43,530 bases of DNA from Schlesneria paludicola DSM 18645 (GTDB taxonomy: Bacteria; Planctomycetota; Planctomycetia; Planctomycetales; Planctomycetaceae). Each line of letters begins with the position of its first letter. Positions within the stretch are counted from its first letter, which is position 1. Location: positions 1-43,530 of the forward strand of contig CAMBQP010000019.1 of NCBI GenBank assembly GCA_945869955.1, written 5' to 3'. Below are positions 26,350 through 35,398 of this stretch, piece by piece. Below the pieces are notes generated by a model that worked only from the letters and a program-made list of their open reading frames with translations, had not been told where the DNA came from and made no database searches. The translations under genes were made by a program, and so were the position numbers.

Positions 26350-26919
26350 ATGAACATCATGAGTACGACGATGATTAAACCACAAGAGTTTGCCAGTCTT
26401 TGCCAAGGAGGGAAATCGATTGACGTGATCGATGTTCGGACACCGGTCGAGTTTCGTGAGGTGCATCTGGAAATCGCCAGGAATGTTCCGTTGGATCAGC
26501 TGGACCCTGCCGCCTTGATGCAATCACGGAATGGGTTGGCTGCCGAGCCGCTGTATCTCGTGTGCCGCTCGGGGGGGCGGGGCCAACAGGCTTGTGAAAA
26601 ATTCCAACGGGCGGGGTTCACCAATGTGGTGAACATCGAAGGGGGGACCATGGCTTGCGTTGCGGCGGGATTACCGGTCGTTCGTGGCAAGAAAGCGGTC
26701 TCGCTGGAACGACAGGTACGGATCACTGCCGGCTCGCTGGTGTTGATCGGAGCGATTCTGGGCTGGTTTGTGCATCCTTACTGGAATGGCCTGTCTGCCT
26801 TTATCGGAGCGGGACTCGCTTTTGCCGGAATTACGGACACCTGCGGAATGGGAATGATGCTCGCCCGCATGCCCTGGAATCAAATCCCGACGAATAACAG
26901 TTCCTGCTCCACACGCTAA
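26350..26919 (+). CDS. Membrane-anchored rhodanese (YgaP-like, with DUF2892 region)
   Basis: A 189-residue protein. Residues about 8-112 are a rhodanese domain with IDVIDVRTPVEFREVHL and the active loop VCRSGGRGQ, with the persulfide-carrying Cys72. Residues about 122-175 form two transmembrane helices with the DUF2892-like sequence VRITAGSLVLIGAILGWF and ITDTCGMGMML. The same layout is known from E. coli YgaP, a membrane sulfurtransferase. It lies between the ArsR repressor and the CoA-disulfide reductase, which suggests handling of sulfane sulfur at the inner membrane. The start is uncertain: ATG 26350 or ATG 26359; neither has a strong ribosome site. Confidence 0.88.
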   Translation: MNIMSTTMIKPQEFASLCQGGKSIDVIDVRTPVEFREVHLEIARNVPLDQLDPAALMQSRNGLAAEPLYLVCRSGGRGQQACEKFQRAGFTNVVNIEGGTMACVAAGLPVVRGKKAVSLERQVRITAGSLVLIGAILGWFVHPYWNGLSAFIGAGLAFAGITDTCGMGMMLARMPWNQIPTNNSSCSTR

Positions 26920-27016
26920 AGCGTTGCTGGGCTGTCATCCCCTGACGATCATTACTGGAGGATCACCCTCGGAGGATCATCCCCCGACGATCCTCTTACA
27001 GAAGGACTTGTGAGTT

Positions 27017-28675
27017 ATGAAATTGCTGATTGTGGGTGGTGTGGCCGGGGGAGCCTCGGCGGCCGCTCGAGCTCGTCGTCTTTCCGAAGAGGCCGAGATT
27101 ATCATGTTCGAGCGGGGGCCGGATGTTTCCTTCGCCAACTGCGGCCTCCCCTATTTCATTGGGGGTGAGATTGCTGACCGCGACAAACTGCTAGTGACCA
27201 CACCAGAGCGTCTGCAATCGCGATTTCGGCTGGATGTTCGGACACGGAGCAACGTCGAAGCGATCGACCGGGTCGCCAGGACGATCCGCGTCAAAAATCT
27301 CGTGACCGGCCGCGAGTACGAGGAATCTTTCGACAAGCTGATCCTCGCAACCGGGGCCGCCCCGTTTCGTCCACCGTTGCCGGGAATGGATCTGCCCGGA
27401 GTCTACACGCTGAGAACTCTGCAAGACACAGATCACATCAAACAGCGAGTGGATCAGGGGGTGAAACAAGCCGTACTGCTGGGAGGGGGCTTTATCAGTC
27501 TCGAACTGGCCGAAAATCTGCACCGTCGTGGAATCGCGACCACCATTGTGGAAAAGAATCAACAGATTTTGACCCCGTTTGACCCCGAAATGACGACGCC
27601 GATCGTCGCCGAACTCGCCAAGAAAGGGATTTCATTATTGCTGGGAGAGTCGGCCGAAGCGATCGAGCAATCGGCCGCAGGGCTGGTCGTCTGTTTGAGC
27701 TCGGGCCAGCGACTGACCGCGCAACTGGTGATCTTTGGTGTCGGTGTTCGTCCAGAAAATGCATTGGCCGTTGGCGCCGGACTGGCGGTCGGCGCACGTG
27801 GTGGCATCCAGGTCAATGAATACCTGCAAACCAGTGACCCCGACATTTTTGCCGTCGGCGATGCGATCGCGGTGCAAGATGTCATCTCGGGCGAATCGAC
27901 GCAAGTTCCCTTGGCTGGGCCCGCCAATCGGCAGGGGCGGATTGCGGCCGACAACGCTTTGGGTCGTATGGTGAAATATCGAGGGACACAGGGTACCGCG
28001 ATTCTCGGTTTCTTCGACCGGACGGCCGCCATCACCGGTGCCGCAGAAAAAACATTGCGGCGGGCGCAGCGTCCTTTCCGCAAAGTCTACATCCATCCTG
28101 CACACCATGCGGGATATTATCCCGGTGCCGAAGCGATGACGCTCAAGATCCTGTTTGATCCCACGACCGGTCAGTTACTGGGGGCTCAGGGAGTCGGTGG
28201 GGCCGGTGTCGACAAACGAATTGATGTGCTGGCCGTCGCAATTCAAGCGGGGATGACGGTCTTTGATCTGGAGGAAATGGAACTCGCCTACGCACCGCAA
28301 TACGGATCCGCCAAAGACCCAATTAACATGGCTGGTTTCGTCGCCGGGGGCTTAATTCGGGGAGATCATCCGCAAATCGATCTGGATGAGGTCCTGACGG
28401 CCTTGGCCAGTTCCACCGCCGAGCCTCCATTCCTGCTGGACGTTCGCCTACCAACGGAATTTTCCGCAGGTCATATCCCAGGCGCGGTCAATATTCCCGT
28501 GGATGACTTACGATCACGCCTGAGCGAAATCCCCTCGGGCCGGAAGATTGTGACGTATTGCCAAGTGGGTCAACGAGGCTATCTGGCAACACGGATTCTG
28601 GTACAGGCGGGATTCCCGGCAGTCAACATCGGCGGCGGTTTCAAGACGTTTCAGCTCTTTCAAGCGACTCGGTGA
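27017..28675 (+). CDS. CoA-disulfide reductase-like flavoprotein fused to rhodanese
   Basis: A 552-residue protein. The N-terminal FAD Rossmann motif is LIVGGVAGGASAAARARR (4-21), followed by SFANCGLPYFIGG with the redox Cys42, and a second NAD(P)H motif VLLGGGFISLELAENL. The C-terminus (about 455-552) is a rhodanese domain with LLDVRLPTEFSAGHIPGAVNIP and the loop TYCQVGQRGY, Cys515. Such fusions reduce CoA disulfide or CoA persulfide and polysulfide, as in the Cdr/NSR group. With the upstream repressor and rhodanese it makes up a reactive-sulfur defence or utilisation unit. ATG 27017 has GAAGGA at 27001-27006. Confidence 0.93.
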   Translation: MKLLIVGGVAGGASAAARARRLSEEAEIIMFERGPDVSFANCGLPYFIGGEIADRDKLLVTTPERLQSRFRLDVRTRSNVEAIDRVARTIRVKNLVTGREYEESFDKLILATGAAPFRPPLPGMDLPGVYTLRTLQDTDHIKQRVDQGVKQAVLLGGGFISLELAENLHRRGIATTIVEKNQQILTPFDPEMTTPIVAELAKKGISLLLGESAEAIEQSAAGLVVCLSSGQRLTAQLVIFGVGVRPENALAVGAGLAVGARGGIQVNEYLQTSDPDIFAVGDAIAVQDVISGESTQVPLAGPANRQGRIAADNALGRMVKYRGTQGTAILGFFDRTAAITGAAEKTLRRAQRPFRKVYIHPAHHAGYYPGAEAMTLKILFDPTTGQLLGAQGVGGAGVDKRIDVLAVAIQAGMTVFDLEEMELAYAPQYGSAKDPINMAGFVAGGLIRGDHPQIDLDEVLTALASSTAEPPFLLDVRLPTEFSAGHIPGAVNIPVDDLRSRLSEIPSGRKIVTYCQVGQRGYLATRILVQAGFPAVNIGGGFKTFQLFQATR

Positions 28676-29052
28676 CACGGTTGCGGACAAGACGGATCCG
28701 AGTGAATCAAACTCACTGCAATTCTGAGGGGAATCATCGCTTCGGTTCGCCGAGATCATCACGAATCGCCGATAAGTATTCCAGCCACTGCGGCATCAGC
28801 CATGATTGACCGGCAGGTTTTGCCGATTTCGGGTGGATTCAGTGAAGTCGTTGCCAGCAAATCGACAGATCCTGAATGAAACCTGAATTCGGAGTGACCG
28901 GCGCTGTCGGGGGTCGCATGAGCTGCGAGGACCGCTTAGTCTGAAGTGTGGGCGAGTCTGAAATGTGGGATTTCGTGATGAGCCAACGCTGGAACGAGTC
29001 ATGTTTTGTTTTGCCGCTTTTTGTTTTGCTACTTTGACGTTGAGGACGAGTC
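28676..29052 (+). other. Intergenic region without recognised features
   Basis: A 377-base gap between the sulfur cluster and the pilus-like genes. A GAGGA at 29042-29046 is the ribosome site for the next start. I see no coding sequence or clear terminator, only a weak AGTGA/TCACT inverted pair near 28700. Confidence 0.4.
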
Positions 29053-30549
29053 ATGGCCGATCAGCTGGCCTTAAGTTGGGATCGACATCGACTGACCGGG
29101 ATCGAAATCTCGCCCGCAGCAGCAGGACCGCGCATCCTGGCCGCGTTCAGTGTCGACTGGCCCGAGCAACCGCCGACCGCGACCTGGCTGCGAGAAACCT
29201 TGCGTCGGCATGGGATCAACGCCAAACAGGTGGTGCTGGGGCTCCCTCGTGAAGATGCGGTGCTGCGGCTCCTCGAATTGCCCGCAGTCTCTGATGACGA
29301 GCTTCCCACACTGGTCCGGTTTCAGGCCGCTGCCCGCTCGGCTCAGCCACTCGACCAATTACACCTCGACTACCTCCCCTTGCCCCTGCGAGCGGGTGTC
29401 TCACAAAAAGAAGTCTGGCTGGCGACCGCCGTCCAGACAACCGTCGAACCGATCCGCAAGCTTCTCGAAGGTGCCGGTCTGGAATTGATTCAGCTGACAC
29501 TCAGTTCACTCTGCCTGACCGAGTTGATTGCACGGGGTGAAGCGCGCCAATCCCTGAATAGCGGCGAGGCCAGTCTGGTCGTATTGCGAGACCGAGCCCG
29601 GATGGAATTGGCGGTCGTTTCGCAGCGTCAGTTGATCGCCGCTCACGCCGTCCGTTGGTCGAGCGTCAGCGAGATCCCCCCTGTCGCCAAGATGCTGGCG
29701 GAAGTTTCGCGCGTGCTGGTGCAGGTGCAGGCCTGGCTACCGGAAGGGACACTGCAACGGGCCTGGGTCATTGGTGACGATGCCGATGTCGGTGAGCTTC
29801 CTGCGGCCCTAGCCCAGCGATGGAACTGTTCGGTCCAGCGGTTTGATCCGTGGCAAGCCAGTGGCCTGTCACTGGGGACCGTGAAACCCGAAGGGCCTGC
29901 TGCACACTATGCCATCGCGGCGGGGCTGGCACTGATACAAGCAGGGGCTCTCGCACCCAAGCTCGATCTGCTGCATCCCCGTCAACCACCTCCGAAACGG
30001 AATCCGCATAAGCCGCTCTATGCGGCGGCGGCGGCGGCAGGATTGCTGGTCACGGCCCTGGGGACGGCGTTCATTCAACAAAGTCTGCAAAGCGCCGACC
30101 TGCGGATCGAAGACCTGAGGTCACGGGAATCCAAACTGAAACAGCAGCTCAAAGAGGGTGAACCGGTCTTCGTTGCGGCCAAGGCGATCGAAGACTGGCA
30201 GGGCAGAAGCACCAATCAATTGGGGCAGATGGCCGAACTTCACGAAGTGATGAAAGGGACCGAGCGCACGGTGATCTCGGATTACAAGTATGATCCCAAT
30301 GTTGGGGATGTGATCGCCAAAATCAGCGCGACCGGGATGGCCAAGACTCGTTTCGATGCCGAGCAGGTCTTGGGGCGGATTGCCGAATTGCCCAAATTTC
30401 GGAATGGAAGTCGTCCGAAACCAATCACACAGAATAGCCGGGATGCGGATTATCCTTATCGGTTTGAACTCGACCTGGACCTGGTTCCCGTTAAGGCCAA
30501 GCCGGCAACCACCACGAATCCGACCGCAAACACACCGCAAAAATCGTAA
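29053..30549 (+). CDS. PilM-PilN-like fusion (GspL-type) pilus or secretion protein
   Basis: A 498-residue protein. Residues 1-305 follow the actin-like PilM fold: ITGIEISPAAAGP-type opening, VVLGLPREDAVLRLLELP (60-77) which is the PilM/GspL signature, and LLEGAGLELIQLTLSSL. A transmembrane helix (about 323-342) follows, then a coiled coil and a small periplasmic ferredoxin-like domain, as in PilN. PilM and PilN assemble the inner-membrane platform for type IV pili, GspL does so for type II secretion. A fused protein replaces two subunits. GAGGA (29042-29046) precedes ATG 29053. The PilO/PilP-like gene follows by 69 bases. Confidence 0.75.
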   Translation: MADQLALSWDRHRLTGIEISPAAAGPRILAAFSVDWPEQPPTATWLRETLRRHGINAKQVVLGLPREDAVLRLLELPAVSDDELPTLVRFQAAARSAQPLDQLHLDYLPLPLRAGVSQKEVWLATAVQTTVEPIRKLLEGAGLELIQLTLSSLCLTELIARGEARQSLNSGEASLVVLRDRARMELAVVSQRQLIAAHAVRWSSVSEIPPVAKMLAEVSRVLVQVQAWLPEGTLQRAWVIGDDADVGELPAALAQRWNCSVQRFDPWQASGLSLGTVKPEGPAAHYAIAAGLALIQAGALAPKLDLLHPRQPPPKRNPHKPLYAAAAAAGLLVTALGTAFIQQSLQSADLRIEDLRSRESKLKQQLKEGEPVFVAAKAIEDWQGRSTNQLGQMAELHEVMKGTERTVISDYKYDPNVGDVIAKISATGMAKTRFDAEQVLGRIAELPKFRNGSRPKPITQNSRDADYPYRFELDLDLVPVKAKPATTTNPTANTPQKS

Positions 30550-30618
30550 GAGACTTGTTGTCCCTGCTGCGTACTATGATCAGGGCCGCGAATACCGGAC
30601 TTCGACTTTCGGAATGGA

Positions 30619-32340
30619 ATGATGCAACGTCGCGAACAAATCATGTTGGGCGTCCTTCTCGCCGCTGTTGTCATCTGGCAAGGGAGCGGCTGGTTGATTT
30701 CGACCGTCTTCGGTCCGTTTCAGGCACGCTCTGAGGCGACCGCCCTGTTGCAAAAATCGGTCCAGGAAAAAGACGATCAACTCCTGATGCTGGCTCGTTC
30801 CAGCAAGTCATTGAAAGCAGCACGGGGAATCAGCCTCCCCCCGGACGCCACGAAGTCGAAGCGACCAGACGCGGTTAATGGACAACGTCTCTACATGCAA
30901 TGGCTGACCGATCTCGCGGAACTCTGTGAAATTGAAGACCTGAAGGTGACACCCGATCGACGATTTCTGAAAGGAAACGACTACATCGCGGTCGTGGTCA
31001 AGGTTGACGCAGATGCCCGCTACGAGCAATTGGTGCGATTCCTGTATCTCTTCAATCGGACTGACCTGCTTCACCGGATCACGGCGATGCGCGTCTCGAC
31101 GAAAGAGTCTGAAGGGGATCCGTTCCTGAAAGTTCAATTTGAGGCGGAAGGGATTGCGCTGGTCGATGCCCCCTCCCGACCGGAACTGTTTCCTCAATCA
31201 GAGATCGTGGAAGACTTGTCGGACGACGGAACCACGATGCGTGTTACCGGAGGGGAAGATTTTCCCAAGCAGCCTGGTTTCCGTATCCGGATCAAGAACG
31301 AGTTTCTCGATGTCACGGCCATCGATGGCGACAATTGGACGGTGACTCGGGGAGTCGACCGGACCCAGCCCAAATCCCATCCCAACGGCGACCTGATCCA
31401 ACTGGTACGGCAAAAAGCCGCAGCAAATGATCATTCGCTGGAAGAATTCCGCGAGCTGGTGGCGACCAACATGTTTGTCAAACCGGCCCCACCTTACAAA
31501 ATGAAGTTGATGCCGATCACCGACAAACCGTTCACACGGGGTAAGCCGATCGAATTTACCATCAGTGCACAAGGGTATGACACCACCAAGGGGAAACCCG
31601 AATTCACCCTGGTGGGGACACCTCCCGAGGGATTGAAACTGGAAAAATCGGGTAAGCTCACCTGGAAGCCGACTGCGGAAGTCGCGGCAGAGAAATATCC
31701 CCTGTCGATCGAAGTGCGGCACCCCTCTGCACCACAGGGGATGTTGGCGGAAACCTTTTCGATCACACTGCGGGAACCGAACACCCCGCCGAAACTCGTC
31801 GCGGCCAAACCACCGGTCGCGTTTCTCAATCGCGAATGGAAATTTCAGCCAAAACTCCAACTACCCGAATCGGCGCTCGCACAGCTCAAATGGAAACTGG
31901 GTGAAAAACCACCTGCAGGGCTGACGATTAACGAGAAATCGGGTGAGCTGACCTGGATTCCCGATGACGAGGTTCTTCCCGGTGAAACGGCCGTCTCTCT
32001 GGTGGTCACGGACAGCGAATCCCCTCCACAGTCGACAACACTCGCACTACAACTCGATGTTCAGGATGACGAAGCCTCGTTCACCCGGCTGGATACCATC
32101 TTCATCCTGGGAGACTCGAAACGAGCCTTCTTCTACGACCCTTCAAAAAACAAGAAAACCGAACTGCACGAGGGTGATGAATTTAGCGTGGCCGAACTGA
32201 AGGGGACGGTCAAACAGATCCGGCGAAAATACATTGTCCTGCAGGTGGGGACCCGAGAAATCCGCCTGGATGCCGGTCAATCGCTCCGCGAAGCCCAGCT
32301 GGCGGTAGCAAAACGCGAGGAAGCCAGTTTTTCGCGTTGA
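30619..32340 (+). CDS. PilO-like protein with Ig-like domains and a PilP/GspC-like C-terminus
   Basis: A 573-residue protein. A transmembrane helix (9-28) and coiled coil are followed by a PilO-like ferredoxin domain (about 60-175). Residues about 200-270 hold a segment with GFRIRIKNEFLDVTA and NWTVTRGVDRTQP, which resembles a beta module seen in phage tail proteins. Two putative Ig domains (about 290-384 and 391-484) carry the pattern PPEGLKLEKSGKLTWKPT and PPAGLTINEKSGELTWIP. The end (about 490-557) has FILGDSKRAFFYDP and GDEFSVAELKGTVKQIRR, like the beta domain of PilP or GspC. Together with the PilM-PilN fusion it could condense the PilMNOP complex into two genes. Domain calls are by eye. 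Confidence 0.65.
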   Translation: MMQRREQIMLGVLLAAVVIWQGSGWLISTVFGPFQARSEATALLQKSVQEKDDQLLMLARSSKSLKAARGISLPPDATKSKRPDAVNGQRLYMQWLTDLAELCEIEDLKVTPDRRFLKGNDYIAVVVKVDADARYEQLVRFLYLFNRTDLLHRITAMRVSTKESEGDPFLKVQFEAEGIALVDAPSRPELFPQSEIVEDLSDDGTTMRVTGGEDFPKQPGFRIRIKNEFLDVTAIDGDNWTVTRGVDRTQPKSHPNGDLIQLVRQKAAANDHSLEEFRELVATNMFVKPAPPYKMKLMPITDKPFTRGKPIEFTISAQGYDTTKGKPEFTLVGTPPEGLKLEKSGKLTWKPTAEVAAEKYPLSIEVRHPSAPQGMLAETFSITLREPNTPPKLVAAKPPVAFLNREWKFQPKLQLPESALAQLKWKLGEKPPAGLTINEKSGELTWIPDDEVLPGETAVSLVVTDSESPPQSTTLALQLDVQDDEASFTRLDTIFILGDSKRAFFYDPSKNKKTELHEGDEFSVAELKGTVKQIRRKYIVLQVGTREIRLDAGQSLREAQLAVAKREEASFSR

Positions 32341-32443
32341 CGAACCCCTTGACGATGCGTCACAATCCATCCAGCCCGCCAAATATGTCCCGCCCCGATT
32401 GCGGTGGCCGATTGCTGCCGTTTTGATGATGCTCAGGTGTTGA

Positions 32444-33868
32444 ATGAGTCCCATTCGTTCCGTCACTCCGTTTGATTGCATTCCGCAGCGGTTCGCGCGG
32501 CGAACATTGCTACAGGCGAGTCTCTTCGGATCCGCCGGCTGGTCGCTCCGTTCGGCACTCGCAGCCAACGCGGGGGTCGCCAGTAGCGGGATCTCGAATA
32601 CCGGGGTCTTTCAGGATCCAGCGGGGTTGGGGAAGGCGAAGCAGTGTCTGCTGCTCTTTATGTGGGGTGGACCCAGTCAGCTCGACACCTTCGATCCAAA
32701 GCCCAATGCCCCCGATGCGATTCGTGGTCCCTTCAAGCCGATTGCCACCAATGTTCCGGGAATCGATTTCTCGGAAAACTTTCGGATGTTGTCGCAACGG
32801 GCCGACAAACTTGCCGTCATTCGTTCACTGGGACACGATGATCCGGCGCACCTGTCCAGTGGCCATACGGTGCTGACGGGGCATCTGCCCCCGGTAAACA
32901 AAAGCGATGCCGCCCCTCCCAGCGATCGGGATACACCGCATATTGGCTGCGTCATGTCGAAGCTGCGTCCTTCCACTGGGGCGTTGCCCTCCTTTGTGAC
33001 GCTCCCCTGGCTCGCCTATCACCCGGCGGCACCCGGTGGCCAGGCCCCTGGTCAGCATTCGGGTTGGCTTGGTCGTCAGTATGACCCGTTGTTGATTTCG
33101 GGTGATCCGAATACTCCTGGTTGGCAAGTTCCTTCACTCGCGCTGATTGAAGGTCAGTCTGCAGACCGTTTGCTGCACCGACAGCAATTGCTGGCTTCGA
33201 TTGATGCACAGCGTCGGATGCTGGAGGAATCGGTCGGGCCCAGCCGCGTCACCGCACAGCAGCAACAGGCGTTTGGATTGCTCACTTCCTCCACCGTCCG
33301 TCAAGCGTTTGACCTGCAGCGTGAGACCGATGAAACGCGTGAACGGTATGGCCGAAACATTCATGGGCAATGCGTGCTGCTGGCCCGGCGGTTGCTCGAT
33401 CAAGGGGTCCCGTTCGTCTCGGTCAACTGGCACAATGACGGCCAGAACTTCTGGGACACGCACGGTAACAACTTTAATCGCTTGAAGAACGACCTGATTC
33501 CACCGGCCGATCGTGCGCTGAGTGCCGTGCTGGATGATCTTTCGCAATCGGGGCGTCTGGAAGAAACGCTGGTGGTCTGGGTGGGTGAATTTGGTCGAGC
33601 CCCGACGATCAATGCGAGTGCCGGGCGTGAGCACCATCCGTACTGTTACAACGCCTTGATGGCGGGGGGCGGAATCCGGGGTGGTCAGGTCTATGGGGCG
33701 AGTGACAATCGGGGGGCCTATCCCAGTGAAAACCCGATTTCGCCGCAGGATCTGGTGGCGACGATGTATCGCAGTCTGGGAGTCGCCACCGAATCGGTGC
33801 TGCATGATTCGCTGAATCGTCCGCATCAATTGCTGGCAGGACGGCCCGTGGATCAACTGTTCCTGTAA
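32444..33868 (+). CDS. DUF1501 protein with a Tat-like leader
   Basis: A 474-residue protein of the DUF1501 family, an alkaline-phosphatase/sulfatase-like fold, very numerous in Planctomycetota. The N-terminus has RFARRTLLQASLFGSAGW, a twin-arginine-like signal. Family segments are LLLFMWGGPSQLDTFDPKP, HTVLTGHLPP, VNWHNDGQNFWDTHGNNF and GEFGRAPTINASAGREHHP. The metal ligands are partly present, but activity has rarely been shown. It usually accompanies a DUF1549 (PSCyt1/PSD1) gene; none is next to it here. ATG 32444 has a weak purine-rich site. Confidence 0.9.
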   Translation: MSPIRSVTPFDCIPQRFARRTLLQASLFGSAGWSLRSALAANAGVASSGISNTGVFQDPAGLGKAKQCLLLFMWGGPSQLDTFDPKPNAPDAIRGPFKPIATNVPGIDFSENFRMLSQRADKLAVIRSLGHDDPAHLSSGHTVLTGHLPPVNKSDAAPPSDRDTPHIGCVMSKLRPSTGALPSFVTLPWLAYHPAAPGGQAPGQHSGWLGRQYDPLLISGDPNTPGWQVPSLALIEGQSADRLLHRQQLLASIDAQRRMLEESVGPSRVTAQQQQAFGLLTSSTVRQAFDLQRETDETRERYGRNIHGQCVLLARRLLDQGVPFVSVNWHNDGQNFWDTHGNNFNRLKNDLIPPADRALSAVLDDLSQSGRLEETLVVWVGEFGRAPTINASAGREHHPYCYNALMAGGGIRGGQVYGASDNRGAYPSENPISPQDLVATMYRSLGVATESVLHDSLNRPHQLLAGRPVDQLFL

Positions 33869-33961
33869 GCCGTGACTGTCAGAGACTTGCATCCGTGACC
33901 TGTGAAACCCAAGATAGAGGTTCGGCAAGACCTTCTCTTTCACGAACCACAGGATCAAGCA

Positions 33962-35170
33962 ATGATGAACACACATCCCTTTTCACGGCTGGCGACTGGA
34001 TTGCTGCTCAGCGGCTGCCTGGCCGTTGTCGGCTGTGAAGGCAAAGTTTCGAAACCGGCCACCACCAGTCCGCAAGCAGCCAATCCTGCGAACACCCCTG
34101 AACTCAATTCTGCAGAAGAACCTATGCTCACCGTGCAAAAAGAACCATTTGGTCAAACCGAAAATGGCGATGAAATCAGCTCGTTCAGCTTGCGAAATCG
34201 CCAGGGGATGAAGGTCAGTCTGATCAATCGAGGTGGAATCCTCACCTCGGTCGAAGTCCCGGATCGGGATGGCAAGCTGGCCAACGTGACGTTGAGTTTC
34301 GACAGTCCCGAGGCGTATCTCGTCAACGGTCCCTATTTTGGCGGAATTTGCGGCCGGTTCGCCAACCGCATTGCCAACGGCAAGTTTTCCCTCGACGATG
34401 CCGAATACCAATTGGCAACGAACAATGGCAGCCACCATCTGCACGGCGGCATCAATCACTTCATGAAAAAGCTCTGGAAGGCCGATTCGTTCCAGACCGA
34501 AAAAGCGGTCGGCGTGAAGCTGACCTCGATCAGTCCCGATGGCGAAGAAGGCTATCCTGGCAAGCTGAAATCGGTGGTAACGTATTCGCTGAGTGACGAC
34601 AACGAGCTGACGATCGAATACGAAGCGACCGTCGAAGACAAGTCGACCGTCCTGAACTTGACCAATCATGCGTACTGGAATCTGGCAGGAGCCAATGGAC
34701 CAGTCCTGGATCACCAATTGACCCTGTTCTGCGACAAGTACATTCCTGTGGATGAAGGTTCGATTCCCCTGGGTGAACTGGCCCCTGTTGCCGGGACCTG
34801 CATGGACTTCACCAAGCCCGAAGCGATCGGTGCCCGGATTGACCAGCCGGTCAATGGTGCGGGTGGCTATGATCACTGTTACGTCGTGAATGGAAAAGCG
34901 GGCGAACTTCGTCCTGCCGCCCGCATCGTCGATCCGAAATCAGGCCGGGTGATGGAGATTTCGACGACGGAACCAGGGATCCAGTTCTATACAGGGAACC
35001 ACCTATCAGGGACACCCGAAACCGGGAACGCGTCCAAGCACGGCGCTTTCTGTCTGGAAACCCAGCACTTCCCCGATTCCCCGAACCGACCCGAGTATCC
35101 CACAACTCGCTTGAACCCCGGCGAAACCTATCACCAGACCACGGTGCATAAGTTCTCGGTCGAAAAATAA
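33962..35170 (+). CDS. Aldose 1-epimerase (galactose mutarotase), predicted lipoprotein
   Basis: A 402-residue protein with an N-terminal lipoprotein signal (LLLSGC, cysteine 19, or VVGC, cysteine 25), so it is probably anchored outside the cytoplasm. The mutarotase fold is clear: GGICGRFANRIANGKF, HHLHGG, NLTNHAYWNLAG with the catalytic His, and CLETQHFPDSPNRPEYP with the catalytic Glu. It interconverts alpha and beta anomers of galactose or glucose. I start at ATG 33962; AGGA at 33954-33957-type spacing supports it; the frame is open to 33902. A strong hairpin follows the stop. Confidence 0.93.
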   Translation: MMNTHPFSRLATGLLLSGCLAVVGCEGKVSKPATTSPQAANPANTPELNSAEEPMLTVQKEPFGQTENGDEISSFSLRNRQGMKVSLINRGGILTSVEVPDRDGKLANVTLSFDSPEAYLVNGPYFGGICGRFANRIANGKFSLDDAEYQLATNNGSHHLHGGINHFMKKLWKADSFQTEKAVGVKLTSISPDGEEGYPGKLKSVVTYSLSDDNELTIEYEATVEDKSTVLNLTNHAYWNLAGANGPVLDHQLTLFCDKYIPVDEGSIPLGELAPVAGTCMDFTKPEAIGARIDQPVNGAGGYDHCYVVNGKAGELRPAARIVDPKSGRVMEISTTEPGIQFYTGNHLSGTPETGNASKHGAFCLETQHFPDSPNRPEYPTTRLNPGETYHQTTVHKFSVEK

Positions 35171-35215
35171 GCGAACGGCGGTGGAAGTTGGTGAGGCCAG
35201 GAAGCGGACTTTGAC

Positions 35216-35246
35216 GAAGCCTCTGTGATCAATCACAGGGGCTTTC
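35216..35246 (+). terminator. Terminator-like hairpin after the epimerase gene
   Basis: Stem AAGCCTCTGTGA (35217-35228) with TCACAGGGGCTT (35233-35244), 12 pairs including one wobble, around a TCAA loop. It follows the stop at 35170 by about 45 bases and works equally as a bidirectional end for the minus-strand island genes. Few Ts follow. Confidence 0.75.
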
Positions 35247-35371
35247 GCCGTTACTGGTAAACAGAGATAATAATGCCTTATGGAATTACGAAAACCGTCT
35301 CTGTCCGTTACATAATTCACTGTCTGCGTTTCTGTCATAAATTCAAGAAGAGACAATCCATCGATTGGCAT
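35247..35371 (-). pseudogene. Truncated small reading frame after the Fic gene
   Basis: An ATG at 35371 on the minus strand is preceded by AAAAGGAG with ideal spacing, 28 bases after the Fic gene stop. The frame reads MPIDGLSLLEFMTETQTV and goes on for about 40 residues of AT-rich DNA, then runs into the terminator and the antisense of the epimerase gene. That suggests a second gene of the Fic operon whose 3' part was lost at a recombination junction near 35250. The product is not recognised. The good ribosome site is the only direct support. Confidence 0.35.
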
Positions 35372-35398
35372 TACCAACTCCTTTTCTTTTCTTGCTGA

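Noticed and set aside
33134-33976. A 280-residue minus-strand frame under the DUF1501 gene
   Set aside because: It mirrors codons of a well-supported + strand gene and has no recognisable motif.
33983-34876. A 297-residue minus-strand frame under the epimerase gene
   Set aside because: Antisense shadow of a gene with all catalytic residues in place.
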